From assembly GCA_020171895.1 (NCBI GenBank), contig JAIVAN010000003.1:682001-746000 (forward strand): a DNA stretch of 64,000 bases, given 5' to 3'. The DNA comes from Bacillus timonensis. Its GTDB lineage: Bacteria > Bacillota > Bacilli > Bacillales > Bacillaceae_L. Each line of letters starts with the position of its first letter. The first letter of the stretch is position 1. This document shows, piece after piece, positions 1 to 9,277 of this stretch. The position numbers and the translations under genes were made by a program. Under the pieces are notes generated by a model. The model saw only the letters and a list, made by a program, of their open reading frames with translations, made no database searches and had not been told where the DNA came from.

Positions 1-793
1 CACCAATGGTAGTACCAAGTGGATATGTATACACTTTGAGACTAGGAAATTTACTCTCAATTTTTTCTTTCCACTGAATTGCTTTGTCATCCCTTAAACC
101 AAATAACACATAAACCTCTTTAACTAAACTCTTTTCAAGAGATGACTCTAATATCTCTAATATTTTTGCAGTAGCTTTTTTTTCTGAACGAACGCGTTCA
201 ACAACAGATAGTTTCCCGTCACTTAAACTAATAATCGGTTTTACTTGAAGCATACTTCCCAAATAGTATTGAGCAGTATTCATTCTTCCACTTCTGTGAA
301 GCTGTTCTAAGCTACCAATTAAAACATATGTTTCATTCTTTTTCGTCATCTCTTTTAAACTACCAATTATTTCATCGACCGACTTACCATCAGCATGCAT
401 TTTCATACCTTCTCTTAGCAAGACCGCCATTGGAAAAGAAAGAATTCTAGAATCAATAACTTCAACTGAAATATCCACTAACTCAGTAGCTTGTAATGCA
501 GAAGAAACAGTACCACTTAAGTCACTGGATACATGAACAGAAATTACCTTATCATAATCATTTTGTAAGCGCTTATATAAATCTACAAACTTACCTATCG
601 ACGGCTGTGAAGTTTTCGGTATAGTATTGGAATTTCTAAGTTTTTCATAAAATTCCTCTGGACCAATGTTAACTCCATCCTCATACTCGTCATTTTCAAA
701 TAGGATAGTCATTGGAATAGTAAATACATCAGGATGATTCTTTAATTCTTCATTTAAATGTGCTGTACTATCAGTTACCCACGCAATCTTCAA
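1..793 (-). CDS. DegV family fatty-acid-binding protein, 3' end outside the window
   Basis: The reading frame begins at a UUG codon (791-793) preceded by GGGGAG six bases upstream and runs off the left edge, giving about 264 residues. It opens MKIAWVTDST and contains the DegV hallmarks TSQPS (near residue 65), HVSSDLSGT and a VKPI segment near residue 180. DegV/FakB proteins bind a fatty acid and, in Firmicutes, can present it to the kinase FakA; which lipid this one binds cannot be told. It lies 20 bp downstream of the amidohydrolase gene on the same strand, so the two are probably cotranscribed. The C-terminus is not visible. Confidence 0.88.
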   Translation of the reverse strand, partial: MKIAWVTDSTAHLNEELKNHPDVFTIPMTILFENDEYEDGVNIGPEEFYEKLRNSNTIPKTSQPSIGKFVDLYKRLQNDYDKVISVHVSSDLSGTVSSALQATELVDISVEVIDSRILSFPMAVLLREGMKMHADGKSVDEIIGSLKEMTKKNETYVLIGSLEQLHRSGRMNTAQYYLGSMLQVKPIISLSDGKLSVVERVRSEKKATAKILEILESSLEKSLVKEVYVLFGLRDDKAIQWKEKIESKFPSLKVYTYPLGTTIG

Positions 794-813
794 TAAAATC
801 TCCCCCTCTTTTC

Positions 814-1668
814 TTACTCTATAAATTGTTTTATTTTTGGAAACACTTTTAACGCATTGTTATAAAATACATCCTCATGATATTCACAAGGAACTATGTC
901 TTTTATTAATTGTATATATGGTCTTATAGGTATAAGTGGCCAATCAGTACCAAATATTAATTTGTCGTAATGATCGCAATAAGACAAAGCATGCAATAGA
1001 TGATCAAAAAACCTTCCACTCTGATGGCGTTTAATTTCAGAAGAAGTTCCTACCACTAAGCCTGATAAATCTGCATACATATTTGTGTTCTTATAAACAA
1101 CCTCAGCACCATCTAAAACCCATGGGTCTCCAAAGTGAGCCATAATAAATGTTACATCTTTATGTTCGACTGCTACTTCATCTAAAGTTAAAGGATGTGA
1201 ATATTTTAAAAGGCCTCGCTCAGAATATGTATCACCCGTGTGAAAAACAATAGGTAATTGATATTTTTTTGCCAATCTATAAATAGGTTGGTAAACTTCA
1301 TCATTCGCAAAGAATGGGTAATATCCTAAATAAATTTTCATTCCTACTACATTTGGTTTTATTATCTCATTTTCTAGTCTATGTAACGAATTGGTATTTA
1401 TATCATAAGGATTTATACCAGCACAATAAACAATTTTCTTAGGGATTTCAGCCGTTAAATCGATTCCCATTGGCGTAGAAGTATCTTTATCTGGAAAATT
1501 ATCTTTCGTTGCTTCTGTTAATCCCATCGCAATACCGAGTACAACATTGTTGTCACTATATTCTTTCATAATACCTTCATAAGAATAATCAACGAAGGAA
1601 AGTGTGTTAGCGGTTTGAAAAAAACTATTAATACGTGAAAAATGCATGTGTGCATCAATTATTTTCAT
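814..1668 (-). CDS. Amidohydrolase family (TIM-barrel metal-dependent hydrolase)
   Basis: A 284-residue protein with the layout of the amidohydrolase_2 family: DAHMHF at residues 5-10 (HxH metal ligands), MKIYLG near 110 (possible ligand or carbamylated lysine), VFHTGD near 141, MAHFGDP near 175 and FGTDWP near 240 (the C-terminal metal Asp). The start has GGGAG six bases upstream. The substrate is unknown; family members hydrolyse or decarboxylate small cyclic or carboxylated compounds. It is probably cotranscribed with the DegV gene that follows. The family assignment is firm from motifs, the function is not. Confidence 0.8.
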   Translation of the reverse strand: MKIIDAHMHFSRINSFFQTANTLSFVDYSYEGIMKEYSDNNVVLGIAMGLTEATKDNFPDKDTSTPMGIDLTAEIPKKIVYCAGINPYDINTNSLHRLENEIIKPNVVGMKIYLGYYPFFANDEVYQPIYRLAKKYQLPIVFHTGDTYSERGLLKYSHPLTLDEVAVEHKDVTFIMAHFGDPWVLDGAEVVYKNTNMYADLSGLVVGTSSEIKRHQSGRFFDHLLHALSYCDHYDKLIFGTDWPLIPIRPYIQLIKDIVPCEYHEDVFYNNALKVFPKIKQFIE

Positions 1669-1695
1669 GTATTGCTCCCTTCTTGCATGATGATT

Positions 1696-1721
1696 AAAAA
1701 AAGGCCATGCATGGCCTTTTT
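1696..1721 (-). terminator. Intrinsic terminator of the glutathione peroxidase gene
   Basis: A perfect GGCCATG/CATGGCC inverted repeat (1703-1716) is flanked by A and T runs. Read leftward it is a GC-rich hairpin followed by a run of seven T. It sits between the peroxidase stop and the amidohydrolase start. Confidence 0.75.
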
Positions 1722-1804
1722 AAATTCATTTAGTTTACGCATTATTATTACTTATATAATAATTGATAGAAGGAATACAGTAAAGATATTATCTGAAAAA
1801 TTAA

Positions 1805-2290
1805 TCAATTATTATTTAATAGTTTCTCAATATCACTTTTTATATCATTAGGATTGGTTTGGGGGGCATATCTAGAAATTACTTCCCCATTACTATTAAC
1901 TAAAAACTTAGTAAAATTCCACTTAATTGACTTTGATCCAAGAATTCCTGGTGCATTTTCAGATAAATATTTAAACAAAGGATGAGCATGTTCTCCTTTT
2001 ACGTCTACCTTCGCAAACAGTGGAAAACTTACACCGTAGTTTAACTCACAAAATTGTTGTATATCTTCCTCAGTACCTGGTTCTTGATTCATAAATTGAT
2101 TACATGGAAAACCTAATACCGTAAGACCTTTGTCTTTATATTGTTCATAAAGATCTTGTAATTCTTTATATTGTGGCGTATAACCACATTTACTTGCAGT
2201 GTTAACAATAAGTAGTACTTTCCCCTTAAAATCACTTAAAGAAACTTCTGTTTTATTAATTGTTTCTACATCAAATTCGTATACTGTCAT
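1805..2290 (-). CDS. Glutathione peroxidase family thiol peroxidase (BsaA-like)
   Basis: A 161-residue thioredoxin-fold peroxidase that reduces peroxides. The catalytic Cys is in NTASKCGYTPQ (around residue 36), the second conserved motif LGFPCNQF follows near 60, and WNFTKFLV carries the Trp of the catalytic tetrad. The active site has Cys rather than selenocysteine, as usual in bacilli, where the electron donor is more likely thioredoxin or bacillithiol-linked than glutathione. The length is normal. AGGAGG lies 8 bases before the ATG. It appears monocistronic, with a terminator at 1696-1721. Confidence 0.92.
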   Translation of the reverse strand: MTVYEFDVETINKTEVSLSDFKGKVLLIVNTASKCGYTPQYKELQDLYEQYKDKGLTVLGFPCNQFMNQEPGTEEDIQQFCELNYGVSFPLFAKVDVKGEHAHPLFKYLSENAPGILGSKSIKWNFTKFLVNSNGEVISRYAPQTNPNDIKSDIEKLLNNN

Positions 2291-2339
2291 TCTTTATTCC
2301 TCCTATATCCTTTTAGCTTCGGAGATTAAATATGTTTCA

Positions 2340-2873
2340 TTACCCAATAGACTCATTGACTTTTTCAGTTGATTCAATTAAGTATGAAATTATATTTGTT
2401 AAATCGTCTATATGGTCTTCGTTTACTAATCGATTAAAATGAATGGTGATTTTATTATGATAAATTGGAGGTTTTCCTTTTTCTTCATAAACAAAAGAAA
2501 GCTCTTGAGTAATGATTCTTTCAATCCCCCATATCTTCAAAAGATCTTTTTTTATCTCATTACAAAGTTCAACACGATTAATATCTAAAACTAATCCTAC
2601 TTCCAAATTACAGCCTAAATGAGAGTTTGTGGAATCTATACTTAAAAGTTCACCAGCTAAATTTTTAAGATCTATTTGTAGGTTAATAAAGCAATATTTA
2701 ATCTGGGGATATCTTAAAGTATTACTAAAACAAATTTGGTAAGTCCGATTCATTGTTGCTAAATCAATTAAATCCTGCCTTTTAATCACTTCAAAATCTC
2801 CATCTAAATCCAAATCATAAACTGCACCTTCAAGAACGACTTTTAAATTATCAAAAATAGTCGGATCAAACAT
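2340..2873 (-). CDS. Hypothetical protein downstream of fhs
   Basis: A 177-residue protein I do not recognise. It opens with an acidic segment (DLDLDGDFEV around 20-30) and contains several predicted beta strands with conserved-looking hydrophobic alternation, no membrane segment, no signal peptide and no obvious metal or nucleotide motif. It starts 22 bp after the fhs stop on the same strand, with a modest AAGGA site, so it is probably cotranscribed with formate-tetrahydrofolate ligase. No function is proposed. Confidence 0.65.
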   Translation of the reverse strand: MFDPTIFDNLKVVLEGAVYDLDLDGDFEVIKRQDLIDLATMNRTYQICFSNTLRYPQIKYCFINLQIDLKNLAGELLSIDSTNSHLGCNLEVGLVLDINRVELCNEIKKDLLKIWGIERIITQELSFVYEEKGKPPIYHNKITIHFNRLVNEDHIDDLTNIISYLIESTEKVNESIG

Positions 2874-2895
2874 CCTATCAATTCCTTATAGTGAA

Positions 2896-4584
2896 TTAAA
2901 ATAATCCTTTCGCTTTACCTTCATGATCTACATCCATATTTAGTGCAGCTGGTTTCTTAGGTAAACCCGGCATTGTCATTACATCTCCTGTTAAAGCTAC
3001 TATAAACCCTGCTCCTATAGATGGACGAAGTTCTTTTATTGAAATAACAAAGTCAGTTGGCCTTCCAAGTAACAACGGATTATCTGATAACGAGTACTGG
3101 GTTTTCGCCATACAAATCGGAAGTTCTCCCCAACCCTCGTTCTCAAAACTTTCAACTTGCTTCATTGCTTTGGATGAAAATTCAACCTTCTTTGCCCCGT
3201 AAACTTTTTTAGCTATAGTTGTAATCTTTTCTACAATTGGTAGATTAGAATCATATAAAGGTGTAAATTGATTATCTTCTTTATCCATTTGGCTAAGAAG
3301 GTTATTAGCAAGATCTAAACCGCCTTCTCCTCCTTTTTCCCATACCTCTGTTAATGATACAGGAATATTATTTTCGTTACACCAATCTTGAACGAATGAT
3401 AACTCTTCGTCTGTATCTGTTATAAATTTATTTAATGCCACCACAAATGGCACTCCAAATTCTTGTATTGTTTCAATATGTTTTTGTAGATTCTTAATAC
3501 CATTTTTTAACGCATCCATATTTTCATTTTTTAAATGTTCCTTTGCTACGCCACCATGCATTTTCAAAGCTCGTATCGTTGCTACAATAACAACTACCTC
3601 TGGCTTGATTCCAGCAGAAGTTGCTTTAATATTCATGAATTTTTCAGCACCTAAATCTGCACCAAAACCAGCTTCAGTTATTACATACTCACCAAGCTTA
3701 GCTGCCATTTTGGTAGCTATAACACTATTACAACCGTGGGCTATATTTGCAAAAGGGCCTCCATGGATTAACGCTGGTGTATGTTCTAACGTTTGAACTA
3801 AATTTGGTTTTAATGCATCTTTTAAAAGTAATGTTAATGCACCTTCTACACCCAAATCCTTTACCGTAACCGGTTGTTTGTTATAATTATAGGCTACAAC
3901 AATTTTTGCAAGTCGATTCTTTAAATCCTGTAGGTCAGTAGCTAAACAAAAGATAGCCATTATTTCTGAAGCAACAGTTATATCAAATCCATCTTCCCTT
4001 GGTACACCTTGAATGGGACCCCCTAAACCGATCACAACATTTCTTAGTGCTCTGTCATTCAAGTCAAGGACACGCTTCCAAACAATTCTTCTAGGATCAA
4101 TGTTTAGTGCATTTCCTTGATGAATATGATTATCGAGTAAGGCTGCTAATGCGTTATTTGCTGATGTAATTGCATGAATATCACCAGTAAAATGTAAATT
4201 AATATCTTCCATTGGTAAGACCTGAGAATAGCCTCCACCTGTTGCCCCACCTTTAATTCCCATAGTTGGACCAAGAGATGGTTCCCTCATCGCAATGACT
4301 GCTTTCTTTCCTAATATAGTCAATGCTTGACCCAAACCGACAGTAACGGTCGATTTACCTTCACCAGCAGGCGTTGGGTTTATTGCAGTGACTAATATAA
4401 TTTTTCCATCCTTTTTATTAGCTAAGCGTTGAAAGATAGAGAGAGATAATTTTGCTTTATAGTGACCATATGGTTCAAGTTCATCAGGCTGGATATTTAA
4501 TTGATCTGCTATTTCTCTTATTGGCTTTATTAACGCAGTTTGGGCTATTTCAATATCAGACTTAACAACTTTTGATTTATTCAT
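2896..4584 (-). CDS. fhs: Formate--tetrahydrofolate ligase
   Basis: A 562-residue cytosolic enzyme joining formate to tetrahydrofolate with ATP hydrolysis to give 10-formyl-THF for purine and fMet synthesis. The P-loop TPAGEGKST is near residue 70. Other family signatures follow: [30 protein letters not shown], and the C-terminal [12 protein letters not shown]. The length matches the family (about 555-560). The start has a clear GGGG site. It leads a likely two-gene transcript with the hypothetical gene downstream. It is divergent from metA. Confidence 0.97.
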   Translation of the reverse strand: MNKSKVVKSDIEIAQTALIKPIREIADQLNIQPDELEPYGHYKAKLSLSIFQRLANKKDGKIILVTAINPTPAGEGKSTVTVGLGQALTILGKKAVIAMREPSLGPTMGIKGGATGGGYSQVLPMEDINLHFTGDIHAITSANNALAALLDNHIHQGNALNIDPRRIVWKRVLDLNDRALRNVVIGLGGPIQGVPREDGFDITVASEIMAIFCLATDLQDLKNRLAKIVVAYNYNKQPVTVKDLGVEGALTLLLKDALKPNLVQTLEHTPALIHGGPFANIAHGCNSVIATKMAAKLGEYVITEAGFGADLGAEKFMNIKATSAGIKPEVVVIVATIRALKMHGGVAKEHLKNENMDALKNGIKNLQKHIETIQEFGVPFVVALNKFITDTDEELSFVQDWCNENNIPVSLTEVWEKGGEGGLDLANNLLSQMDKEDNQFTPLYDSNLPIVEKITTIAKKVYGAKKVEFSSKAMKQVESFENEGWGELPICMAKTQYSLSDNPLLLGRPTDFVISIKELRPSIGAGFIVALTGDVMTMPGLPKKPAALNMDVDHEGKAKGLF

Positions 4585-4740
4585 ATTTATCCCCCTTGGA
4601 ACATATCATTTCTCACTTTTTTATTTTACCACTTAAATCTAGTAAAAATAAATTTTTCCATCTGTGTTTTCTACTCATTAGAAATGATATAATTTTCAGA
4701 TATTACTGATATTACGATACAAAAAGAAGGGATGCTGAAT

Positions 4741-5625
4741 ATGCCAATTAATATTCCTTTAAATCTGCCTGCAAAAGATATTTTAGAACGTGAAAACATT
4801 AAATTTTTTGATGAACAAATGAAAGAAAGTGAAAAGATTCATTATAAATCCATCTTGATTTTAAATTTGATGCCTGAAAAAGAAAAAACTGAAACTCAAC
4901 TGTTACGATTATTAGGTAATACTGAATTTTTTATAAATGTCACATTTATTTTTCCTGAAACTCACCAAGTAAAAACTACCAAAAAAGATCACTTAGATGA
5001 ATTTTATACAACCTTTTCGAGCATTAAAAATAATAGTTATGATGGTATGATCATAACTGGTGCACCTATTGAGCATCTTCCTTTTGAGGATGTTAGTTAT
5101 TGGAATGAACTTAAAGTGATTATGGACTGGTCAAAACATCATGTATCTTCCACTTTACATATTTGTTGGGGTGCTCAGGCAGGATTGTATTTTCATTATG
5201 GAATTGATAAATACGCTCTAGATAGAAAATGTTCAGGAGTGTTCCCGCATGAGGTATTAAATGTTAACTCTAGTTTAGTTAAGGGATTCCCTCGTACTTT
5301 TTTTGCTCCACATTCTAGATATACTGATATACCTTTAACTGAGCTTATGAAATGTGCGGATATTGAGGTTCTTTCAATTTCAAATGATGCTGGAGCTTAT
5401 CTTGTGGTTTCGAAGGATAAAAGGTTTGTATTTTTAACGGGTCATCCAGAGTATGATGTAACTACTTTAAGAGACGAGTACAATCGAGACAAAGCGAAAG
5501 GGTTACATCCTAGTCTTCCTGTTAATTATTTTCCAAACAATGATGAGAATGAGACTCCTGTTCATTTATGGAAAGAGCATGCTAATTTACTTTTCAGAAA
5601 CTGGCTATCGGAATTCGTTGTTTGA
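4741..5625 (+). CDS. metA: Homoserine O-acyltransferase (MetA)
   Basis: A 294-residue enzyme that activates homoserine with an acyl group, the first committed step of methionine synthesis; Bacillus members usually use acetyl-CoA. The catalytic Cys is in HICWGAQAG (near residue 142) and the His/Glu pair in LTGHPEYD. ITGAPIEHL and the opening MPINIP are family signatures. A more upstream ATG (4732) exists, but GAAGGG ends at 4731 with no room, while it is 9 bases from the ATG at 4741, so the latter is the start. No SAM riboswitch or T-box fits in the short upstream region. A repeat element follows the stop. Confidence 0.95.
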   Translation: MPINIPLNLPAKDILERENIKFFDEQMKESEKIHYKSILILNLMPEKEKTETQLLRLLGNTEFFINVTFIFPETHQVKTTKKDHLDEFYTTFSSIKNNSYDGMIITGAPIEHLPFEDVSYWNELKVIMDWSKHHVSSTLHICWGAQAGLYFHYGIDKYALDRKCSGVFPHEVLNVNSSLVKGFPRTFFAPHSRYTDIPLTELMKCADIEVLSISNDAGAYLVVSKDKRFVFLTGHPEYDVTTLRDEYNRDKAKGLHPSLPVNYFPNNDENETPVHLWKEHANLLFRNWLSEFVV

Positions 5626-5637
5626 TAGAATTATTTT

Positions 5638-5889
5638 GCTACCCTGAAGATACAACATTGAACTTGGGGTGTTAACCTTCGTTGCAGGAACCTCGCTTTC
5701 CGCGGGCGCTTCTTGAGCCTCCTCGGCGTTGCCTGTGGGGTCGGGGGACTAGCGCTATCTCCCGCAGGAGTCTCGGTTCCTTCCACTTCGGTTAACACGA
5801 ATGAATACTTGGATTCAACATTCTAATTTCAAGACAATCTTCATTCTCCATGGTGTAATTCTAAATTGCATGAGAGTCTACCCTGAAAA
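5638..5889 (+). repeat. Structured repeat element, copy 1
   Basis: About 250 bp bounded by CTACCCTGAA at both ends (5639-5648 and 5878-5887). The core is much more GC-rich than its surroundings and forms nested inverted repeats: GTGTTAA/TTAACAC outside, GGAACC/GGTTCC next and CGCGGG/CCCGC inside. It lies between the convergent metA and AIM24 genes. Compared with copies 2 and 3 its central part is diverged (the CTGGAG/CTCCAG arm is damaged). Confidence 0.85.
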
Positions 5890-5922
5890 AAATTTGTAAT
5901 TAAATCTTGATTAACCTTCTTT

Positions 5923-5952
5923 AAAAAAGCTCACAGTAGATGTGAGCTTTTT
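5923..5952. terminator. Bidirectional intrinsic terminator
   Basis: AGCTCACA, loop GTAGA, TGTGAGCT, with an A run before and a T run after. It immediately follows the stop of the leftward AIM24 gene. Confidence 0.8.
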
Positions 5953-5954
5953 GT

Positions 5955-6647
5955 TTATTGTTGTTGTGCTAGATATACTTCTTCAAATGGCTGGACTACG
6001 ACATAGCCGTCACCAGAAAATTTCATTTGAATGGATTCGCCACTTCCTCTTCCGAAGAATGTTTTTAAAGATATATCTGTAATAAATTCTGGTTGTAAAT
6101 TACCAGACCATGCAACTGTTGCGTTAGGATCTGTTATTACTGGATTATCGGGTGTTACTATTAGTGTTAATGGTTCATAATGAGATGTTATTGCTACCAT
6201 TCCTGTACCTTCCAATTTAACGTTAAATAATCCTCCAGCCATGATTCCAGCGACTCTTTTCATTAATTTTATGTCCCAATTTATGCTTTTTTCAAAAGCT
6301 AACAAATCATTTCCATTTACGTATATCGTATCATTTTGAAGATTGATAATGGATATTTTTTTACCTTGGTCAGCTAAATATAGTTTCCCATTTCCCGTTG
6401 CCTTCATTAAAGATGTTCCTTCACCTGTTAATGCTTTTTTGAACATTTTACCTAAGCCATGTTCTAGTATACCTTCTCTTTCAAACTTAATTTGCCCTCT
6501 GTATGAAACCATAGATCCCGCCTTTGCCCATACATCTCCGTTTAAGTTTATTTCAAGCATTCTAGCTGTTTCTAATTCGAATAATCCTTCTTCCTTATCT
6601 TGTTGTTTTGTTTTTGCAATAAACTCCTCAATTGAATATCTGCTCAC
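5955..6647 (-). CDS. AIM24 family protein
   Basis: A 230-residue protein of the AIM24 family (beta-rich fold, function unclear in bacteria). Family features seen are [11 protein letters not shown] near residue 40, the glycine-rich [14 protein letters not shown] near 140, and WSGNLQPEF near 180. No membrane segment or signal peptide is seen. The start is GUG with GGGAG four bases upstream, a rather short spacing. It is followed directly by a hairpin terminator and probably transcribed alone. Confidence 0.85.
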   Translation of the reverse strand: MSRYSIEEFIAKTKQQDKEEGLFELETARMLEINLNGDVWAKAGSMVSYRGQIKFEREGILEHGLGKMFKKALTGEGTSLMKATGNGKLYLADQGKKISIINLQNDTIYVNGNDLLAFEKSINWDIKLMKRVAGIMAGGLFNVKLEGTGMVAITSHYEPLTLIVTPDNPVITDPNATVAWSGNLQPEFITDISLKTFFGRGSGESIQMKFSGDGYVVVQPFEEVYLAQQQ

Positions 6648-6718
6648 TATACTCCCACACCCTTTTTTATTAAGTTATCAATATTGTCTTATATTTACTT
6701 GTAAGACAGGCTCTACAA

Positions 6719-7399
6719 TTATTTTATTTTTTTAAACATGAATAACCACATAAATGTTAGAGCTTGTTTTAGCTCCCTTGGTAAAGTAAGTAAGTTTTCT
6801 TTCTTCACTGCTTCTTTATATACGCCTTCACAATCAATTAGTTCCCACCCGTTTTCAATAGCTAATTGCTCAAATTCCCACGGCATCATCGTATTACAAA
6901 TTACAGGTTCATTGTATAGTCTTTTATAGGCATTCTGTCTAGGTCCTGCAGTAGGACCTAGTAATCCAACACATAAGTAGCCACCTAATGCTGTAATTCT
7001 GTTTATTTCTTTTAAAGCATTGAATGGATTTTCTGTCCATTCAAGTGAATTAATAGCCATCACTCCTGAGAAATGATGATTTGGAAATGGAAGACTCATT
7101 AAATCACTCTGTATGTACTGAGCATTTTCATGTGTTCTTTTTTTAGCTCTTTCAATCATTTCATGTGAAATGTCTACTCCAATCGCTTTGTATCCACTTT
7201 CAGCTAGTTTATAAGAACCAAATCCATCTCCACATCCAATGTCAATGACCGTTATTTCTTTCTGAAAATGTTTTTGAATGAAAGGAAGAATGGTTTTCCT
7301 ACTTCCCTTGTTCCACATTTGTTCACTATTTTGATTCCAAAAATCCGCTCTCATATCCCACTGCTTCTCAGCCTCAGAGTGCCAGTTAAAAGAATTCAT
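6719..7399 (-). CDS. Class I SAM-dependent methyltransferase
   Basis: A 226-residue protein of the UbiE/Methyltransf_11 type. SAM-binding motif I is VIDIGCGDGFGS near residue 50, motif II acidic residue in GVDIS, and motif IV SLPFPNHHFSGVMAINSLEW near 105. A GUG nine bases upstream is part of the ribosome binding site AAGGTGG; the ATG at 7397-7399 is better spaced. The substrate is unknown and neighbours give no clue. Confidence 0.85.
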   Translation of the reverse strand: MNSFNWHSEAEKQWDMRADFWNQNSEQMWNKGSRKTILPFIQKHFQKEITVIDIGCGDGFGSYKLAESGYKAIGVDISHEMIERAKKRTHENAQYIQSDLMSLPFPNHHFSGVMAINSLEWTENPFNALKEINRITALGGYLCVGLLGPTAGPRQNAYKRLYNEPVICNTMMPWEFEQLAIENGWELIDCEGVYKEAVKKENLLTLPRELKQALTFMWLFMFKKIK

Positions 7400-7450
7400 T
7401 TTCTCCACCTTCTATTTACGACATAATGGTTTGATTCACTTATGTAATAT

Positions 7451-7480
7451 TTAATACCATGTAATAATCCTAACATATTA
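7451..7480 (+). promoter_or_regulatory. Sigma-G-like promoter
   Basis: TTAATA (7451-7456), 17-bp spacer, CATATTA (7474-7480). This is close to the forespore sigma-G consensus (TGMATA, CATAMTA), one mismatch in each element, and lies 46 bp before a tiny spore-type gene. Confidence 0.45.
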
Positions 7481-7525
7481 ATCCCAAATTTAGGCAAACT
7501 ATATATTAGAAATGGAGGGATAAAC

Positions 7526-7681
7526 ATGACAAAAAAATTTAATGCGGGAAGTAATAATCAAAATTCACCTAAGACTGGAAACTATCAAACTGAATTTTCC
7601 CAAGAATTAAACAGCGGTGATAACAGTAAAGGAAATAAGCGAAATAAAGATCAAAACAATAAAACAAATACTTCAAAATAA
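7526..7681 (+). CDS. Tiny Asn/Lys-rich spore-type protein with a GPR-like site
   Basis: A 51-residue hydrophilic protein, rich in Asn, Lys, Ser and Gln and lacking hydrophobic stretches. The segment NYQTEFSQEL resembles the TEFASE cleavage site that the germination protease GPR recognises in gamma-type small acid-soluble spore proteins. GGAGGG lies 6 bases before the ATG, and a sigma-G-like promoter lies upstream. It may be a minor SASP or a YfhD-like small spore protein; the exact family is uncertain. Confidence 0.6.
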   Translation: MTKKFNAGSNNQNSPKTGNYQTEFSQELNSGDNSKGNKRNKDQNNKTNTSK

Positions 7682-7699
7682 GAACTAATCTTAAAAAAA

Positions 7700-7737
7700 G
7701 AGGAGTAAAATAGAGGATAAACCTCTCCTTACTCCTC
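7700..7737. terminator. Long bidirectional terminator
   Basis: GAGGAGTAA/TTACTCCTC with an inner AGAGG/CCTCT stem. Leftward it ends in a run of seven T and serves hpd; rightward it follows the small spore-type gene with a weaker T tract. Confidence 0.75.
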
Positions 7738-7747
7738 CTCTATTTTA

Positions 7748-8863
7748 TTACAGATTACCTCTTCGTTCTTGTTCACGTTCAATTGCTTCAAATAGAGCTT
7801 TAAAATTCCCTTCACCGAACCCTTTGGCACCTTTTCGTTGAATAATTTCGATAAATAATGTTGGACGATCTACAATCGGTTTAGTAAAGATTTGAAGTAA
7901 ATACCCTTCGTCATCTCGATCGACTAATATTTTTAATTCCTTTAACTTTTCAATCTCTTCGTCTATCTCACCGACTCTTGATGTCAAAACATCATAATAT
8001 GAATCTGGCGTTTCTAAAAATTCGATTCCATTTTTTCGTAAGCTAGTTATTGTTGAAACGATATCATCTGTTAATAAAGCGATATGTTGAACACCAGCTC
8101 CATTATAAAACTCTAAGTATTCTTGTATTTGAGACTTCCTTTTCCCAGTTGCAGGTTCGTTAATTGGAAATTTAATTCTACTTCCATTTGTCATAACTTT
8201 AGACATTAGTGCTGAATACTCTGTACTAATATCATCATCATCAAAATGAATTAACTGTTTAAACCCCATTACATTTTCATAATATGATACCCATTCCTCC
8301 ATGCTTTCAACATTTCCAACAACATGGTCTACCCCAATTAACCCAGTCTCTTCAAATGGAATATTCATTTCAATTGGTTCATATCCAGGCAGGAATACAC
8401 CTTGATAACCTTTTCTTTCAATTAATGTATGGATCGTATCTCCGTAAGTTCCGATTATTGCTTTTTTTACAGTACCATCTTTATCTGTCAATTCTGTTGG
8501 GGGTGCAATTTCAATAGCCCCTCTCTTAATAGCTTCTGAATACGCTTGATCTAGGTCATCTACTAGTAAGGCGACATCTTTCACACCATCTCCGTGTGTT
8601 CTAACAAAGCTAGCAATTTCACTCGAAGCATTTAGAGTTCCAGATAAGACAATTCTTATATGATTTTGTTGCAAGACATACGATACTTTTTCACGATTAC
8701 CAGTCTCTAGGCCTGAATATGCTATTGGTTTGAAACCAAAGGCTTTACTAAAGAAATGACATGCTTGTTTGGCATTTCCTACATAAAATTCTAAGTAGTC
8801 GACATCTCTTACTGGAAAAAAGTCATTGTTTTGAGATGTTTTACTAACCGTTTGTTCATTCAT
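7748..8863 (-). CDS. hpd: 4-hydroxyphenylpyruvate dioxygenase
   Basis: A 371-residue Fe(II) enzyme of tyrosine catabolism that turns 4-hydroxyphenylpyruvate into homogentisate; the family can also accept phenylpyruvate. It has two vicinal-oxygen-chelate halves. The iron ligands are visible as His in GVDHVVGN (near 190), His in [10 protein letters not shown] (near 275) and Glu in [10 protein letters not shown] (near 350). The frame stays open 195 nt upstream into repeat copy 2, but AGGAGG seven bases before the ATG at 8861-8863 fixes the start. Only 34 bp separate this start from the repeat. Homogentisate dioxygenase genes are not in the window. Confidence 0.93.
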   Translation of the reverse strand: MNEQTVSKTSQNNDFFPVRDVDYLEFYVGNAKQACHFFSKAFGFKPIAYSGLETGNREKVSYVLQQNHIRIVLSGTLNASSEIASFVRTHGDGVKDVALLVDDLDQAYSEAIKRGAIEIAPPTELTDKDGTVKKAIIGTYGDTIHTLIERKGYQGVFLPGYEPIEMNIPFEETGLIGVDHVVGNVESMEEWVSYYENVMGFKQLIHFDDDDISTEYSALMSKVMTNGSRIKFPINEPATGKRKSQIQEYLEFYNGAGVQHIALLTDDIVSTITSLRKNGIEFLETPDSYYDVLTSRVGEIDEEIEKLKELKILVDRDDEGYLLQIFTKPIVDRPTLFIEIIQRKGAKGFGEGNFKALFEAIEREQERRGNL

Positions 8864-8897
8864 TTTAATTCCTCCTGAATTCCTTAATATTAAATAG

Positions 8898-9153
8898 CTA
8901 CCCTGGAAATACATCACTGTATAAGGGGTGTTAATCTGCGTTGCAGGAACCTCGCTTTCCGCGGGGCGCACCTGGAGCCTCCTCGGCTTTTCGCCTGTGG
9001 GGTCTCCAGTCCAGCGCATTTCCCGCAGGAGTCTCGGTCCTTCCACTTCGATTAACACGAATAAATACTGCGATTCAACGCTTTAATATTACAAATAATT
9101 TTCATTCACTATGTTGCAAATTCTTATATGCATGGAAGTCTACCCTGAAAATA
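8898..9153 (+). repeat. Structured repeat element, copy 2
   Basis: Same element and orientation as copy 1, bounded by CTACCCTGGAA (8899-8909) and CTACCCTGAAAA (9140-9151). The core shows GTGTTAA/TTAACAC, GGAACC/GG-TCC, CCGCGGGG/CCCGC and CTGGAG/CTCCAG arms closing on GGC-TTTTC-GCC. It lies between the E3 gene end and the hpd start. It reads through as spurious open frames on both strands. Confidence 0.88.
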
Positions 9154-9277
9154 CGGATTTGTGAAACCTTGCATTACACTTAAATTAACACGGCTAATAA
9201 TCTAGAAATCTATCCCTTTTAGTTATATTGAATAGAAAATGATCTAATCTTGTAAAATAATCATAATCCCATATTGA

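Noticed and set aside
4585-4740. Possible SAM riboswitch or T-box before metA
   Set aside because: The space is too short, shared with the divergent fhs start, and shows no conserved riboswitch core or terminator.
8941-9183. Open frames across repeat copies 2 and 3 (8941-9183, 15309-15518, 15387-15569) and the 65-codon upstream extension of hpd
   Set aside because: They translate the repeat core itself, begin with the same residues at both sites and lack ribosome binding sites; they are by-products of a GC-rich repeat.
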